DNA of 62,390 nt from Paracoccaceae bacterium (GTDB taxonomy: Bacteria; Pseudomonadota; Alphaproteobacteria; Rhodobacterales; Rhodobacteraceae). The stretch's first letter is position 1; every line of letters starts with the position of its first letter. The translations under genes and the position numbers were made by a program. Below, piece by piece: positions 53,712 to 62,390 of this stretch. The DNA lies in contig JACONJ010000020.1 in assembly GCA_014323785.1 (NCBI GenBank), positions 1 to 62,390 of the forward strand. Direction: 5' to 3'. The notes beneath the pieces were generated by a model. It did not search any database, was not told the DNA's origin, and saw only the letters and a list, made by a program, of their open reading frames with translations.

Positions 53712-54238
53712 CACAGGCGATCCCCTTTCAGCAGGTGCGGCAGGCCCGCGATCACCTGCACCACCATATCGGCTTGTGTTGCCAGGCACTGGTTCATCGC
53801 GCCATGGGCGTTACGGAACTGTCGGCCAAGCGGCGTATCGGGCACGATGCCTTGCCCAACCTCATTGCTGACGATGACAACCGGTGCCCCCGCCCGGTCC
53901 AGCCTCGCTAATAGCGCATCCATCGCCACCTGCCAATCCTGGCCCGCCATCATCAGATTGCTTAGCCACAGGGTTGCGCAATCGACCAGGGCAACCTGCC
54001 CTGTCCCGCGCACGGCCAAGGCACCAGCCAAATCCAGCGGCACCTCTACCAGGTGCCAGCCCTTGCCATCGCGCACTGCCTGATGCTGAGCGATCCTAGC
54101 CTGCATCTCGGCATCGAGAGCCCGGGCCGTGGCGACATAGATCTTGTCCCGGGCCAGATCATCCATAAGTCCTTCGGCAAAGGCAGATTTTCCCGATGCT
54201 GCACCGCCCAGGACCAAGCTCAGAGGGGGAAGGCGCAA
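53708..54238 (-). CDS. cobU: Adenosylcobinamide kinase / phosphate guanylyltransferase
   Basis: A 176-residue CobU/CobP-like bifunctional enzyme in nucleotide-loop assembly of cobalamin. The P-loop is SLVLGGAASGKSAFAEGL; other marks are KIYVATARALDAEM, VALVDCATLWLSNLMM, PVVIVSNEVGQGIVPDTPL and GRQFRNAHGAMNQ. The start is taken as TTG 54238, just before the P-loop strand and preceded by GGAGAGA; Met codons at 54298 and 54409 would add unconserved residues. It precedes the phosphatase in one unit. Confidence 0.9.
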   Translation of the reverse strand: MRLPPLSLVLGGAASGKSAFAEGLMDDLARDKIYVATARALDAEMQARIAQHQAVRDGKGWHLVEVPLDLAGALAVRGTGQVALVDCATLWLSNLMMAGQDWQVAMDALLARLDRAGAPVVIVSNEVGQGIVPDTPLGRQFRNAHGAMNQCLATQADMVVQVIAGLPHLLKGDRLW

Positions 54239-54339
54239 TTGTCTCTCTCCAGAAAGTAAACCAATAAGATGATTACTGCGTAACACTTGCAAGCCCATAA
54301 GCAAGGGTAGCCAGTTCAACCACTTGCCAAGGGTGAGGC

Positions 54340-55221
54340 ATGGCACCAGATATGGGGGAAGATCGGTCTTTGGCGCGGCGCGCGATGAAGGCGGAGCTCC
54401 TGGATGCAAAAACCGAGTTAAGACTGGCCTATGCTTGGCGTGAGTGTCGCGATGAAGCGGCCCTGCACCGGCTGATCACGGCCTATATGCGTCTGGCGAT
54501 TTCGATGGCCGCGAAGTTCAAGCACTATGGGGTGCCGATAAATGATCTGATCCAGGAAGCGAGCCTTGGTCTGATGAAGGCCGCCGACAAGTTCGACCCT
54601 GATCGCGGCGTCCGCTTCTCTACCTATGCGATGTGGTGGATCAGGGCGTCAATCCAGGATTATGTGATGCGTGACTGGTCGATGGTGCGCACTGGTTCCA
54701 CCTCCTCGCAGAAATCGCTGTTCTTCAACATGCGCCGGGTGCAGGCGCGGCTAGAGCGGTCGGCACTGGCGGCAGGGAAAACACTCGACAAGCACCAGCT
54801 ACGCCAGATGATCGCGGCCGATGTTGGCGTGCCGCTGCGTGCTGTGGAGATGATGGAGGGTCGCCTTGCGGGGGCTGACTACTCTCTGAACGTCACGCAA
54901 TCGGTCGAGGGTGAAGGGCTCGAATGGATCGACGCGCTGGAGGATAACAGCGCACAGGCCGCCGATCTGGTCGAAGAGAGCCACGATACCGGACAGCTGC
55001 GCGAGTGGTTGATCACCGCCATGCAGGCACTGAGCGACCGCGAACGCCTCATCGTGCGCGAACGTAAGATGCGGGAAAAACCGCGCACCCTGGAAAGCTT
55101 GGGTAATGAGCTTGGCCTCTCGAAGGAGCGGATCCGTCAGCTGGAGGCTGCAGCCTTTGCCAAGATGCGCGATAATCTTGAGGCGCAGTCGAAAGAGGTA
55201 TTGTCATTCTTCGCCGCATGA
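54340..55221 (+). CDS. rpoH: RNA polymerase sigma factor RpoH (RpoHII-like)
   Basis: A 293-residue sigma-32 family factor. Region 2 includes LIQEASLGLMKAADKFDPD and STYAMWWIRASIQDYVMRDW, and the RpoH box is QKSLFFNMR (124-132). Region 4 has RTLESLGNELGLSKERIRQL. The sequence SMVRTGSTSSQKS resembles the RpoHII group of Rhodobacterales, which responds to photooxidative and heat stress in Rhodobacter. It is divergent from cobU. I found no clear ECF-type promoter before it. Confidence 0.92.
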   Translation: MAPDMGEDRSLARRAMKAELLDAKTELRLAYAWRECRDEAALHRLITAYMRLAISMAAKFKHYGVPINDLIQEASLGLMKAADKFDPDRGVRFSTYAMWWIRASIQDYVMRDWSMVRTGSTSSQKSLFFNMRRVQARLERSALAAGKTLDKHQLRQMIAADVGVPLRAVEMMEGRLAGADYSLNVTQSVEGEGLEWIDALEDNSAQAADLVEESHDTGQLREWLITAMQALSDRERLIVRERKMREKPRTLESLGNELGLSKERIRQLEAAAFAKMRDNLEAQSKEVLSFFAA

Positions 55222-55317
55222 TCGTTCGCTGTCCCAACGATCTGACGGACAAAGGCTGCCGGGGGCCGACCTATGACCAACGCGTGGCCGACAAAATCAC
55301 CATCGGGGGGAGGCCAA

Positions 55318-55398
55318 ATGAGTCGTTATTTCAAATCATGGCCATCATCCCAGGCAGAGGACATGCGCGGCATTCGCATCGCGCCTGAACCAGAATAA
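55318..55398 (+). CDS. Possible 26-residue small protein
   Basis: The open frame MSRYFKSWPSSQAEDMRGIR plus IAPEPE is preceded by a very strong ribosome binding site (GGGGGGAGG, 5 nt spacing). An in-frame ATG at 55273 would extend it to 41 residues. It lies between rpoH and coaBC. I cannot assign a function; the main support is the ribosome binding site. Confidence 0.35.
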   Translation: MSRYFKSWPSSQAEDMRGIRIAPEPE

Positions 55399-55479
55399 AA
55401 GGGGTGAAAGACGTCGCGGCAGTTGTCCCGGATGATCGGGCGTTCTACACTGGGTCAATGGGCATTGAGTGAGGCGCAT

Positions 55480-56688
55480 ATGCACCCTGTCATGACCGGT
55501 CGCCGCGTCCTTTTGATAATTGGCGGGGGAATCGCGGCATACAAGTCGCTTGACCTGATCCGGCAGTTGCGGAAACAGGGTGCCTCTGTTGTGCCGGTGC
55601 TGACCCGTGCAGCGGAAGAATTCATCACCCCCTTGTCGGTTTCAGCACTCGCGGCAGAGAAAGTCTATCGCGATCTGTTTGATCTGACCGATGAGGCCGG
55701 GATGGGCCATATCGAGCTCAGCCGGGTGGCGGATTTACTAATAGTTGCGCCAGCCACGGCGCATATGATGGCCAGGATGGCAGGTGGGCATGCGGATGAT
55801 CTGGCATCTACCCTTCTGATGGCCACGGATAAACGGGTGCTAATCGCGCCGTCGATGAATGTGCGGATGTGGCAGCATCCTGCGACGCAACGAAACTTGG
55901 CGACGCTACGGGACGATGGGGTCTTGGTTGTCGGGCCGAATGAGGGTGAGATGGCCTGCGGTGAGTTTGGGCCGGGCCGGATGGCCGAGGTACCGGAGAT
56001 CATCGCGGCCATTGGGGCGGCGTTCGGGGCTGGGCCACTGGCGGGCAAGCATATCATTGTGACCTCTGGTTCCACCCATGAGCTGATCGATCCGGTCCGT
56101 TATATCGCCAACCGATCCTCGGGCACACAAGGTACGGCACTTGCCGTTGCACTGCGTGACATGGGCGCACGGACCACCTTTGTGACTGGCCCGGCCAGGG
56201 TTGCGCCACCCGACGGCGTCACGGTGGTACGGGTGAAGACCGCGCGCGAGATGCAGGAGGCCGTAACCAACGCACTTCCGGCCAATGCGGCGATTTTTGC
56301 CGCGGCGGTTGCCGATTGGCGAGTTGAACACGAGGCAACTGAAAAGATGAAGAAGAGGGAAGGCGAGGTGCTGCACCTTACCTTTGCCGAAAATCCGGAT
56401 ATTCTGGCTGGTGTCGCACGGATGGCCGAGGGGCGACCTGCGCTGGTTGTGGGGTTTGCCGCCGAGACCACCGATGTGCTGGCCCAGGCCCAAGCGAAAC
56501 GCGCACGCAAAGGCTGCGACTGGATCGTCGCCAATGATGTCTCGCCTGAAACCGATATCATGGGTGGCACAGAGAACGCGGTGCATCTGGTGACCGGAGA
56601 TAGTGTAGAGACCTGGCCGCGCATGGCCAAGGCGGCGGTTGCCCGGCGGCTGGCCACCCGTATCTTCGCCCACCTGTGCACTGGGTGA
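55480..56688 (+). CDS. coaBC: Bifunctional CoaBC (phosphopantothenoylcysteine synthetase/decarboxylase)
   Basis: A 402-residue enzyme for two steps of coenzyme A synthesis. The N-terminal flavin decarboxylase (CoaC) has GGGIAAYKSLDLIRQLRK, HIELSRVADLLIVAPATAHM and PSMNVRMWQHPATQRNL. The C-terminal synthetase (CoaB) has VTSGSTHELIDPVRYIANRS, AAVADWRVEHEATEKMKKRE and GFAAETTD, with DWIVANDVS. ATG 55480 follows GAGG; the frame upstream is not conserved. Confidence 0.95.
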   Translation: MHPVMTGRRVLLIIGGGIAAYKSLDLIRQLRKQGASVVPVLTRAAEEFITPLSVSALAAEKVYRDLFDLTDEAGMGHIELSRVADLLIVAPATAHMMARMAGGHADDLASTLLMATDKRVLIAPSMNVRMWQHPATQRNLATLRDDGVLVVGPNEGEMACGEFGPGRMAEVPEIIAAIGAAFGAGPLAGKHIIVTSGSTHELIDPVRYIANRSSGTQGTALAVALRDMGARTTFVTGPARVAPPDGVTVVRVKTAREMQEAVTNALPANAAIFAAAVADWRVEHEATEKMKKREGEVLHLTFAENPDILAGVARMAEGRPALVVGFAAETTDVLAQAQAKRARKGCDWIVANDVSPETDIMGGTENAVHLVTGDSVETWPRMAKAAVARRLATRIFAHLCTG

Positions 56689-56733
56689 GGGGGAGGCGGG
56701 ATTGCCTATGGTGGCGAGATAGGAAAGGCGACG

Positions 56734-57201
56734 ATGGGAATGCGTGTTGACCTGTGGCGTGAAGACTGGGCTGACCCCAAGGTTTCCCTGCCCGACTATG
56801 CCACAGAGGGCGCGGCGGGGGCCGAACTGCCGGCGAACTTCCCCGCGGCTCAACGGCAGGCGGGGCTTCTTCTGGCACCGATGGCCCGTGAGCTTGTGCC
56901 AACAGGGCTGCGGGTTGCGATCCCCGAAGGGTATGAGATGCAGATTCGCCCAAGGTCTGGTATTGCCCTGAAACGGGGTGTCACCGTTCTCAATTCGCCG
57001 GGAACGATTGACTCAGATTATCGCGGGGCCCTTGGCGTTCTACTGATCAATTTGGGGGCTGAACCCTATCAAATCCGCCACGGGGATCGGATTGCCCAAG
57101 CAATCATTGCTCCGGTGGTGCAGGCTTGCTTTGCCTTGGTCGACAGCCTGTCCGTAACCGAGCGCAAGGAAGGTGGGTTTGGATCCACAGGGATTATATG
57201 A
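56734..57201 (+). CDS. dut: Deoxyuridine triphosphatase
   Basis: A 155-residue trimeric dUTPase that hydrolyses dUTP. Motif 2 is IRPRSGIALKRGVTV, motif 3 NSPGTIDSDYRGALGVLLIN, motif 4 GDRIAQAIIAPVV and motif 5 RKEGGFGSTG. Motif 1 region reads TEGAAGAELPA, slightly unlike the usual SAGxDL but in position. It follows coaBC by 45 bp, a common pairing, and overlaps the next gene by 4 bp. Confidence 0.95.
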   Translation: MGMRVDLWREDWADPKVSLPDYATEGAAGAELPANFPAAQRQAGLLLAPMARELVPTGLRVAIPEGYEMQIRPRSGIALKRGVTVLNSPGTIDSDYRGALGVLLINLGAEPYQIRHGDRIAQAIIAPVVQACFALVDSLSVTERKEGGFGSTGII

Positions 57202-58025
57202 TGTTTTTGCCGCGCAAAGGGCGGCCACGACGACCCGAGGCAGGCCGGAATGCCCACAGGCGCGACCGCGGGCTATTTTCGAAGGATGAGTTGCAGCGCT
57301 ATGCCCGGCATATCACCTTGCCCGAGATAGGCGGGGTCGGTCAGCGCAGGCTGAAAACAGCCAGGGTGCTGGTGGTGGGGGCAGGGGGGCTTGGCTCCCC
57401 TGTGTTGCTCTATCTGGCAGCGGCTGGTGTCGGTACAATCGGCGTGATCGATGATGATGCGGTCGATGTGTCGAACCTGCAGCGGCAGATCATCCACCGC
57501 AATGCAACCCTGGACATGCCCAAGGTGCGTTCAGCGCGGCAGGAATTGGCGGCATTGAACCCGTTTGTGAGGGTCAAGCCTTATCACCGCCGTTTGACAT
57601 CCGGGATCGCGGTTGATCTGATATCGGAATATGATCTGGTTCTGGACGGGACCGACAGCTACGCCACCCGTGCGCTGATCAACAAGGCGGCTCAGGCCAG
57701 CGGGCGGGCGGTGATCGCGGGTGCAATCTCGGCCTGGGAGGGGCAAGTGACGCTTTATGATCCGGCGCAGGGTGCGCCGTGTTTCGCCTGCATCTTTCCG
57801 CAAGCCTCAGCACCCGGCTTGGCCGTCACCTGTGCCGAGACTGGCGTGATCGGTGCCCTGCCGGGCGTGATCGGCACGATGATGGCAATGGAGGCGATCA
57901 AAGAGATCACGGGCGCAGGCACGGGCCTGCGGGGGCGGATGGTCATCTATGACGGGCTGTCGGCAGAGATGCGAACCATAACGCTGACCCGGCGGGCCGA
58001 TTGCGCGGTCTGCGGCGTGGGTTGA
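57198..58025 (+). CDS. MoeB/ThiF family adenylyltransferase
   Basis: A 275-residue E1-like enzyme that adenylates the C-terminus of a sulfur carrier protein (MoaD or ThiS). It has GLFSKDELQRYARHITLPEI, the ATP-binding VVGAGGLGSPVLLYLAAAGV, DVSNLQRQIIHRNATLDMPK, and a candidate active-site Cys in AVTCAETGVIGALPGVIG. Zinc cysteines are in CFAC and CAVC. It overlaps dut (ATGA). The choice between MoeB and ThiF cannot be made from sequence; there are no moa or thi genes nearby. Confidence 0.9.
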   Translation: MMFLPRKGRPRRPEAGRNAHRRDRGLFSKDELQRYARHITLPEIGGVGQRRLKTARVLVVGAGGLGSPVLLYLAAAGVGTIGVIDDDAVDVSNLQRQIIHRNATLDMPKVRSARQELAALNPFVRVKPYHRRLTSGIAVDLISEYDLVLDGTDSYATRALINKAAQASGRAVIAGAISAWEGQVTLYDPAQGAPCFACIFPQASAPGLAVTCAETGVIGALPGVIGTMMAMEAIKEITGAGTGLRGRMVIYDGLSAEMRTITLTRRADCAVCGVG

Positions 58026-58135
58026 CGCCGCTACACATACGATGGCGGCGGGGGCCGTGATGCCAAACCTGTAGGGGTCCCTCACGCCGCGAAGATTGGG
58101 GAGAGCAAGTTACGAATAGGCATAGCCCAGCCCTT

Positions 58136-58441
58136 GTGGGAGGAGTGAACGCTTACGGGCGGGGGATGTCGTGGGGCATAATCACAACGAAAGGTGTGGT
58201 CTACGAGGCATCGCGCGACCACCTGATAAAGCAGTCGACCGCATTTGATCCGGTTTTCTTGAATCGGACTGAAACCAACAAGAATGTAGCGTTCATCTTC
58301 GGAGGTTACTCCGGCGATGACTGGATAGCGGATTTCAACGACAAGGTCGACAATCTCAAATTCGAAGACAAGAACACCTTCCTGAACCTGAGCATCAAGA
58401 CAGTCATGGAAGACAATGTCACTTTCGCCCGAATCACCTAG
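58136..58441 (+). pseudogene. RTX-like C-terminal fragment
   Basis: A 101-residue open frame with no clear start (GTG 58136 or ATG 58166, weak ribosome binding site). The part VAFIFGGYSGDDWIADFNDK and VDNLKFEDKNTF resembles the C-terminal end of RTX proteins, where a last repeat is followed by a D-F-x-x-x-x-D-x-L motif. No repeats or N-terminus remain, so it looks like a relic, perhaps related to the RTX gene at 21.7 kb. Confidence 0.4.
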
Positions 58442-58801
58442 AGTGCACGGACCAGGAAAACAGCGTCAGCCTGCGGGGTATCAAAGACCATAATGTTCTG
58501 ACTTACGCCGCAAACCACCCGGATGCAGGCGACGTCCCTTTCTGATGACCACGGCCGGGAAGATGCGTAAGGGGATGGTATGAACTGCTTCCGTCCGTGG
58601 GCGAATGCGGCAATTGGCGGGAAACATGAGCACCCACCCGCTGTGATGCCATTCGGTTACACTAGGTTATCGGTTATGGCGGGTCGTGGCTGGTGAAGAT
58701 GCCCCTTTCCCATTTGGCCGTCAGGTAAAATGCGCCGGGTGAGGAGACTTAAGAAGGGTCGCCATATTGACGACCCTTTTCAAGGGTTCGGCTCTGTAAA
58801 A
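58442..58801. other. Non-coding region before hupB stop
   Basis: No gene recognised in 360 bp. It contains the hupB terminator (58754-58778). Confidence 0.5.
58754..58778 (-). terminator. Rho-independent terminator of hupB
   Basis: AAGGGTCG (58754-58761) and CGACCCTT (58771-58778) form an 8-bp stem with a 9-nt loop, 23 bp beyond the hupB stop. On the minus strand the stem is followed by CTTAAG and preceded by A-rich sequence; it also fits a bidirectional terminator. Confidence 0.65.
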
Positions 58802-59092
58802 TCACCCGTTGACACTGTCTTTCAGTGCCTTGGCGATGGTCATTTTCACGGCCTTGTCGGCAGCTTTGTGAATCTGTTCACCAGTTGCGGGGTTGCGGGC
58901 CATGCGGGCGGGGCGCTCACGGCAATAAATCTTGCCAACACCCGGGATCGCGCAGGCTCCGCCTGCGGAAACCTCCCTGATGATCACGCGGGCCACTGCG
59001 TCCAGCGCAGCACTGGCGGTTTTCTTGTCGCTGCCCATCTCGTCTGCCAGTGCGGCAACCAGTTGGGTCTTGGTCATGGGGTTCTGTGCCAT
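58802..59092 (-). CDS. hupB: HU family DNA-binding protein
   Basis: A 96-residue histone-like protein. The N-terminal helices read MTKTQLVAALADEMGSDKKT, and the DNA-binding arm region is IPGVGKIYCRERPARMARNP followed by ATGEQIHKAADKAVKMTIAK. The arm carries the RPARMARNPATGE signature of HU/IHF. It starts at 59092 with AGGAG upstream, and a terminator lies just past the stop. It is a single-gene unit. Confidence 0.94.
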   Translation of the reverse strand: MAQNPMTKTQLVAALADEMGSDKKTASAALDAVARVIIREVSAGGACAIPGVGKIYCRERPARMARNPATGEQIHKAADKAVKMTIAKALKDSVNG

Positions 59093-59220
59093 GCTTTTAT
59101 TCTCCTATATTGCCCGAGCCTAGGGCACTTCGGCTGCGTCGTACCCAAATATGATAACCCGCACAACAACTTGGTATGTAAAAATTGGCAAAAACAACCT
59201 GCTTCGTGGTATTTTTGCGT

Positions 59221-60705
59221 TTACAGGAAGGCTGTTTCCTCAAAAGAGCGCAGTTTTCGGGAATGAAGCCGTTCCAAAGGCATCTCTCGCAGGTTCTCCA
59301 TCGCACGAATTCCGATCTGCAAATGGCGCGAAACCTGGGTTTTGTAGAAGGTGCTGGCCATGCCTGGCAGTTTCAATTCACCATGAAGCGGCTTGTCGGA
59401 CACGCAGAGGAGTGTGCCATAGGGCACACGGAACCGGAATCCGTTGGCGGCGATCGTGGCACTTTCCATATCAAGTGCAATGGCGCGGGACTGGCTAAGG
59501 CGTTGGACAGGGCCGCTGTGGTCACGCAACTCCCAGTTGCGGTTATCAATGGTGGCAACGGTGCCCGTCCGCATGATCCGCTTCAACTCAAACCCGTCTA
59601 GGTTGCTTATATCGGCCACGGCTTGTTCCAGCGCGATCTGCACTTCGGCCAGGGCCGGGATGGGCACCCAGACCGGCACATCATCATCTAACACGTGATC
59701 CTCGCGCAGATAGGCATGGGCAAGCACATAATCACCGAGGCTTTGCGTGTTCCGCAAACCCGCGCAATGGCCGACCATCAACCAGACATGGGGCCGTAGA
59801 ACCGCGATATGATCGGTGGCGGTTTTGGCATTCGACGGCCCGACCCCGATATTGACAAGCGTAATTCCCGCGCGCCCCTCGCGCGTCAGGTGGAAGGTTG
59901 GCATTTGTGGCAGTTTCGGGGGGATGTTCAGCGGCCTGTTGATATCCGCGATAATGTCGTTTCCCGGCCCTACCAGGGCCTGATAACCACTATCGGGATC
60001 GCGCAGGGCATGGTGCGCGAATTCCACAAACTCTTCAACATAGAATTGGTAGTTGGTGAACAGTACATGGTTCTGAAAATGCTCCGGGGCCGTGGCGGTG
60101 TAATGCGACAGCCGCGCCAGAGAGTAATCCACCCGCTGTGCGGTGAAGGGGGCTAAGGGCCCCGACCCGTCTTCGTTGTGAAAGCCGAAACCATTGACGA
60201 TCTTGTCATTCGTTGTGGCCAGGTCCGGCACGTCGAAGACATCGCGCAGTGGAAAGGACAGGGCACCATCCTGTGGCACATCGATCTGATCATCGCCCAA
60301 TACCGCGAAGTGCACCGGGATCGGCGTTACCGAGGGGCCGACTTCCACCGGAACTTCATGGTTTTCCAGCAAAAGGCCGATTTGCTGCGTCAGGTAGTGA
60401 CGGAACAGTTCAGGCCGCGTGATCGTTGTGGCATAGGTGCCAGGCTCCGCGACATGACCAAAGGAGAGGCGGCTGTCGATCTGCCCGTAGCTTGTTATGG
60501 TGAAACGAACCTCTGGGTAGAAGGCGCGATAGCGATGGTCAGGCACGCCAGTTCCAAGAACCCCGGAAAAGCGGTCGCATAGGAACTGTGTCGCTGATCG
60601 GTAGAGTACCTCCAGATAGGCGACCGCCGCTTTCGCATCGGTGAATTTGCGTCTGACCATGGCCTCGGGCAGGGATACGGGCAGAGATTTCACTGGCGTG
60701 GTCAT
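59221..60705 (-). CDS. amn: AMP nucleosidase
   Basis: A 494-residue AMP nucleosidase, which splits AMP to adenine and ribose-5-phosphate. The N-terminal domain (to about 180) is Amn-specific (TITRPELFRHYLTQQIGLLL). The C-terminal phosphorylase-like domain has ITLVNIGVGPSNAKTATDHI, VWLMVGHCAGLRNTQSLGDY, the substrate-binding IALDMESATIAANGFRFRVP and LLCVSDKPLHGELKLPGM. It overlaps ade by 4 bp (ATGA), so the released adenine is next deaminated by the co-encoded enzyme. Confidence 0.94.
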   Translation of the reverse strand: MTTPVKSLPVSLPEAMVRRKFTDAKAAVAYLEVLYRSATQFLCDRFSGVLGTGVPDHRYRAFYPEVRFTITSYGQIDSRLSFGHVAEPGTYATTITRPELFRHYLTQQIGLLLENHEVPVEVGPSVTPIPVHFAVLGDDQIDVPQDGALSFPLRDVFDVPDLATTNDKIVNGFGFHNEDGSGPLAPFTAQRVDYSLARLSHYTATAPEHFQNHVLFTNYQFYVEEFVEFAHHALRDPDSGYQALVGPGNDIIADINRPLNIPPKLPQMPTFHLTREGRAGITLVNIGVGPSNAKTATDHIAVLRPHVWLMVGHCAGLRNTQSLGDYVLAHAYLREDHVLDDDVPVWVPIPALAEVQIALEQAVADISNLDGFELKRIMRTGTVATIDNRNWELRDHSGPVQRLSQSRAIALDMESATIAANGFRFRVPYGTLLCVSDKPLHGELKLPGMASTFYKTQVSRHLQIGIRAMENLREMPLERLHSRKLRSFEETAFL

Positions 60706-62390
60706 GGGCTGTCCTTTTCAAAAAACTCGGTTAGCGCGAACCGGTTGACATCAACCAGGCCCAGGTCCGAGATGCGCAATTCCGGAATCACAACGAGTGC
60801 CAGAAGGGAATGTTGCATATAGGCATTGTTCAATGTGCAGCCGCAAGCGGCCATCGCGGCGACCATCGCCTCTGCCCTTGCTGCGACCTCGGTTGCCGGG
60901 CCGTCCGACATAAGGCCTGCGATCGGCAGTTCAACCAGGGCGACCTCCTCCCCGTTCTGAACAACCGTAATGCCCCCCCCGACCTCGGCCAGGCGCATGG
61001 CTGCCCTGGCCATGTCACCCCGGTCAGTGCCCACGACGATCATATGGTGGCTGTCATGAGCTACGGTAGATGCAATCGCCATCTGCCCGCGATACCCAAA
61101 GCCCGAAACAAAGCCGTTCACCACGCTGCCAGTGCCCTTATGGCGCTCTACCAGCGCGATCTGACAGACTGGCCCTTTGCCGTTGACCACACCATTATGG
61201 ACCGGCAAATCCGCAGTCAGTGCCTTTGTAGGGGCCTGGTTTTCCACCACACCGATGACCTTGACCTTGACATGGCTGGCACCACCGGGGGCCGCAATCT
61301 CAAAATCCGCCGCGGTCAGATTCTTGCCCAGATGCACTGATTGACGCGTGTCAGAGGGCCAGGACAGGTGTGGACAATCCACCAGACACTGGCCTGCCTC
61401 GGCGATCTTTTTGCCGTGCGCGTAAACCATCTCGATGGGCAATGATCGCAAATCCGATGTCACGATCATATCCGCCCGCCGTCCCGGCGCAATGGAACCC
61501 AATTCCCGTTCCAGTCCGAAATGGGTGGCGGTGTTGATCGTGGCCATTTGCAGCGCGATCATCGGATCGCAACCACAATCCACGGCATGGCGCAGCACGC
61601 GGTTCATATGGCCGTCATTAACCAAAGTGCCGGGGTGGCAATCATCGGTGCAGAGGATGAAGTTCCGCGGGTCGAGTTCACGTTCCGTCACCGCCGTGAT
61701 TTGCTGCTTCACATCGTGCCACGCGCTGCCCAGGCGCAGCATGGACCGCATCCCCTGGCGCACACGGGCCATCGCGTCGGCCTCGGTCACGCCTTCATGA
61801 TCATCGGCAGGGCCACCAGCGGCATAGGCATGAAACGCTGGTCCCAGGTCTGGGGAAGCATAATGCCCGCCGATGTTTTTGCCCGCTGCCCGAGTCGCGG
61901 CCATTTCGGCCAGCATCTTTGCATCTCCCGCCACGACGCCGGGGAAATTCATCATCTCGCCCAAGCCGATGATACCAGGCCAAGCCATGGCTTCGGCCAC
62001 ATCTCCGGGCGTGATCTCATGGCCTGTCGTCTCCAGCCCCGGGGCCGATGGGGCGCAAGACGGCATCTGCGTGAAGATACTGATCGGCTGCAGCATCGCC
62101 TCGTCATGCATCAGCTGCACACCGCGCAGGCCGAAAACATTGGCGATCTCATGGGGGTCGGTGAACATGGTTGTGGTACCATGTGGAATGACCGCGCGGG
62201 CAAACTCTGCCGGGGTTAACATGCCCGACTCGATGTGCATGTGCCCATCGCAGAGGCCAGGGATCAGGTAGGTGCCATCAAGGTTCACCACCGTTGTCGC
62301 TGCGCCGATGGTGTGTGCAGCATCCGGCCCGACATAGGCAAAGCGCCCGTGGGCTATGGCCACGGCCCAGCCCTCCAGCACCTCGCGGCT
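60702..62390 (-). CDS. ade: Adenine deaminase (5' end outside window)
   Basis: An amidohydrolase-superfamily adenine deaminase, converting adenine to hypoxanthine. Metal-binding motifs include LIPGLCDGHMHIESGMLTPA, GTTTMFTDPHEIANVFG, ILCTDDCHPGTLVNDGHMNR and SDLRSLPIEMVYAHGKKIAE; the C-terminal domain has TVAHDSHHMIVVGTD and the end VDVNRFALTEFFE. The reading frame is open at the window edge (62390), so about 30-40 N-terminal residues are missing. The stop overlaps the amn start, forming a purine salvage pair. Confidence 0.93.
   Translation of the reverse strand, partial: SREVLEGWAVAIAHGRFAYVGPDAAHTIGAATTVVNLDGTYLIPGLCDGHMHIESGMLTPAEFARAVIPHGTTTMFTDPHEIANVFGLRGVQLMHDEAMLQPISIFTQMPSCAPSAPGLETTGHEITPGDVAEAMAWPGIIGLGEMMNFPGVVAGDAKMLAEMAATRAAGKNIGGHYASPDLGPAFHAYAAGGPADDHEGVTEADAMARVRQGMRSMLRLGSAWHDVKQQITAVTERELDPRNFILCTDDCHPGTLVNDGHMNRVLRHAVDCGCDPMIALQMATINTATHFGLERELGSIAPGRRADMIVTSDLRSLPIEMVYAHGKKIAEAGQCLVDCPHLSWPSDTRQSVHLGKNLTAADFEIAAPGGASHVKVKVIGVVENQAPTKALTADLPVHNGVVNGKGPVCQIALVERHKGTGSVVNGFVSGFGYRGQMAIASTVAHDSHHMIVVGTDRGDMARAAMRLAEVGGGITVVQNGEEVALVELPIAGLMSDGPATEVAARAEAMVAAMAACGCTLNNAYMQHSLLALVVIPELRISDLGLVDVNRFALTEFFEKDSP

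Noticed and set aside
54239-54339. RpoE-type promoter before rpoH
   Set aside because: A TAAGA occurs at 54265-54269 but no matching TGATCC-like -35 lies 17-18 bp upstream.

Overview
The window reads as a chromosomal stretch of an alphaproteobacterium, most likely Rhodobacterales (Roseobacter-type). The reasons are a GC-rich composition, the nrdR-ribD / ribE-ribB-ribH-nusB cluster, an RpoHII-like sigma-32, glnD beside murJ, rsmI-yraN-gshB, and a RibB whose GTP cyclohydrolase II half has lost its metal-binding cysteines. All identifications come from reading the sequence and recalling families; no database was searched. Layout: 0.4-4.4 kb carries glycolysis/Calvin genes (gap, pgk, class I fba) with a broken secreted HNH-type gene between them. 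4.5-6.6 kb holds rpmB, nrdR and ribD. The riboflavin cluster is then interrupted by about 11.3 kb (6.6-17.9 kb) of mostly accessory DNA: a divergent HNH endonuclease / C5-cytosine methyltransferase pair, a run of small genes including a Panacea (DUF4065) protein flanked by small membrane proteins, a GAF-like remnant, a type ISP restriction enzyme reduced to its two ends, a 15-repeat ankyrin gene, a PIN toxin / antitoxin pair, and dnaB. A ~95-120 bp sequence that overlaps the dnaB leader occurs twice as direct repeats bracketing 10.7-15.6 kb. The riboflavin cluster resumes at 17.9-21.3 kb (ribE, a conserved unknown, ribB, ribH, nusB). 

21.7-23.5 kb carries a GC-poorer RTX calcium-binding protein and a decayed RTX remnant. 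23.7-26.2 kb is an overlapping minus-strand operon, alr-mlaE-mlaF. 26.6-31.2 kb has a creatininase-family amidohydrolase, clpP, clpX, tRNA-Tyr and rlmB. 31.6-37.8 kb has a Tat-exported YHS-type protein, a thiolase, a gamma-glutamyltransferase gene interrupted by one in-frame amber codon, ilvE, a universal stress protein and a membrane protein. 38.1-43.8 kb has pth, a compact MunI-like restriction-modification pair (MT-A70 methylase plus an EcoRI/MunI-fold nuclease), then pheT without pheS, and ytoQ. 44.1-52.6 kb has murJ and glnD, then rsmI-yraN-gshB and comM. 53.1-58.0 kb has a histidine phosphatase overlapping cobU, rpoH, coaBC, dut and a MoeB/ThiF protein. 58.1-62.4 kb has another RTX-like fragment, hupB, and the overlapping ade-amn purine salvage operon, with ade running off the end of the window. 

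Housekeeping blocks are packed into operons with 1-14 bp overlaps, while accessory segments hold restriction, toxin-antitoxin and membrane proteins plus several broken genes. The most interesting material is the 9.0-10.8 kb Panacea/membrane cassette, the MunI-like system with a Glu in place of the usual catalytic Asp, the duplicated dnaB leader, and three lesions (C8 frameshift, amber codon, internal deletion). The first two of those lesions could be sequencing errors and need read-level checking.
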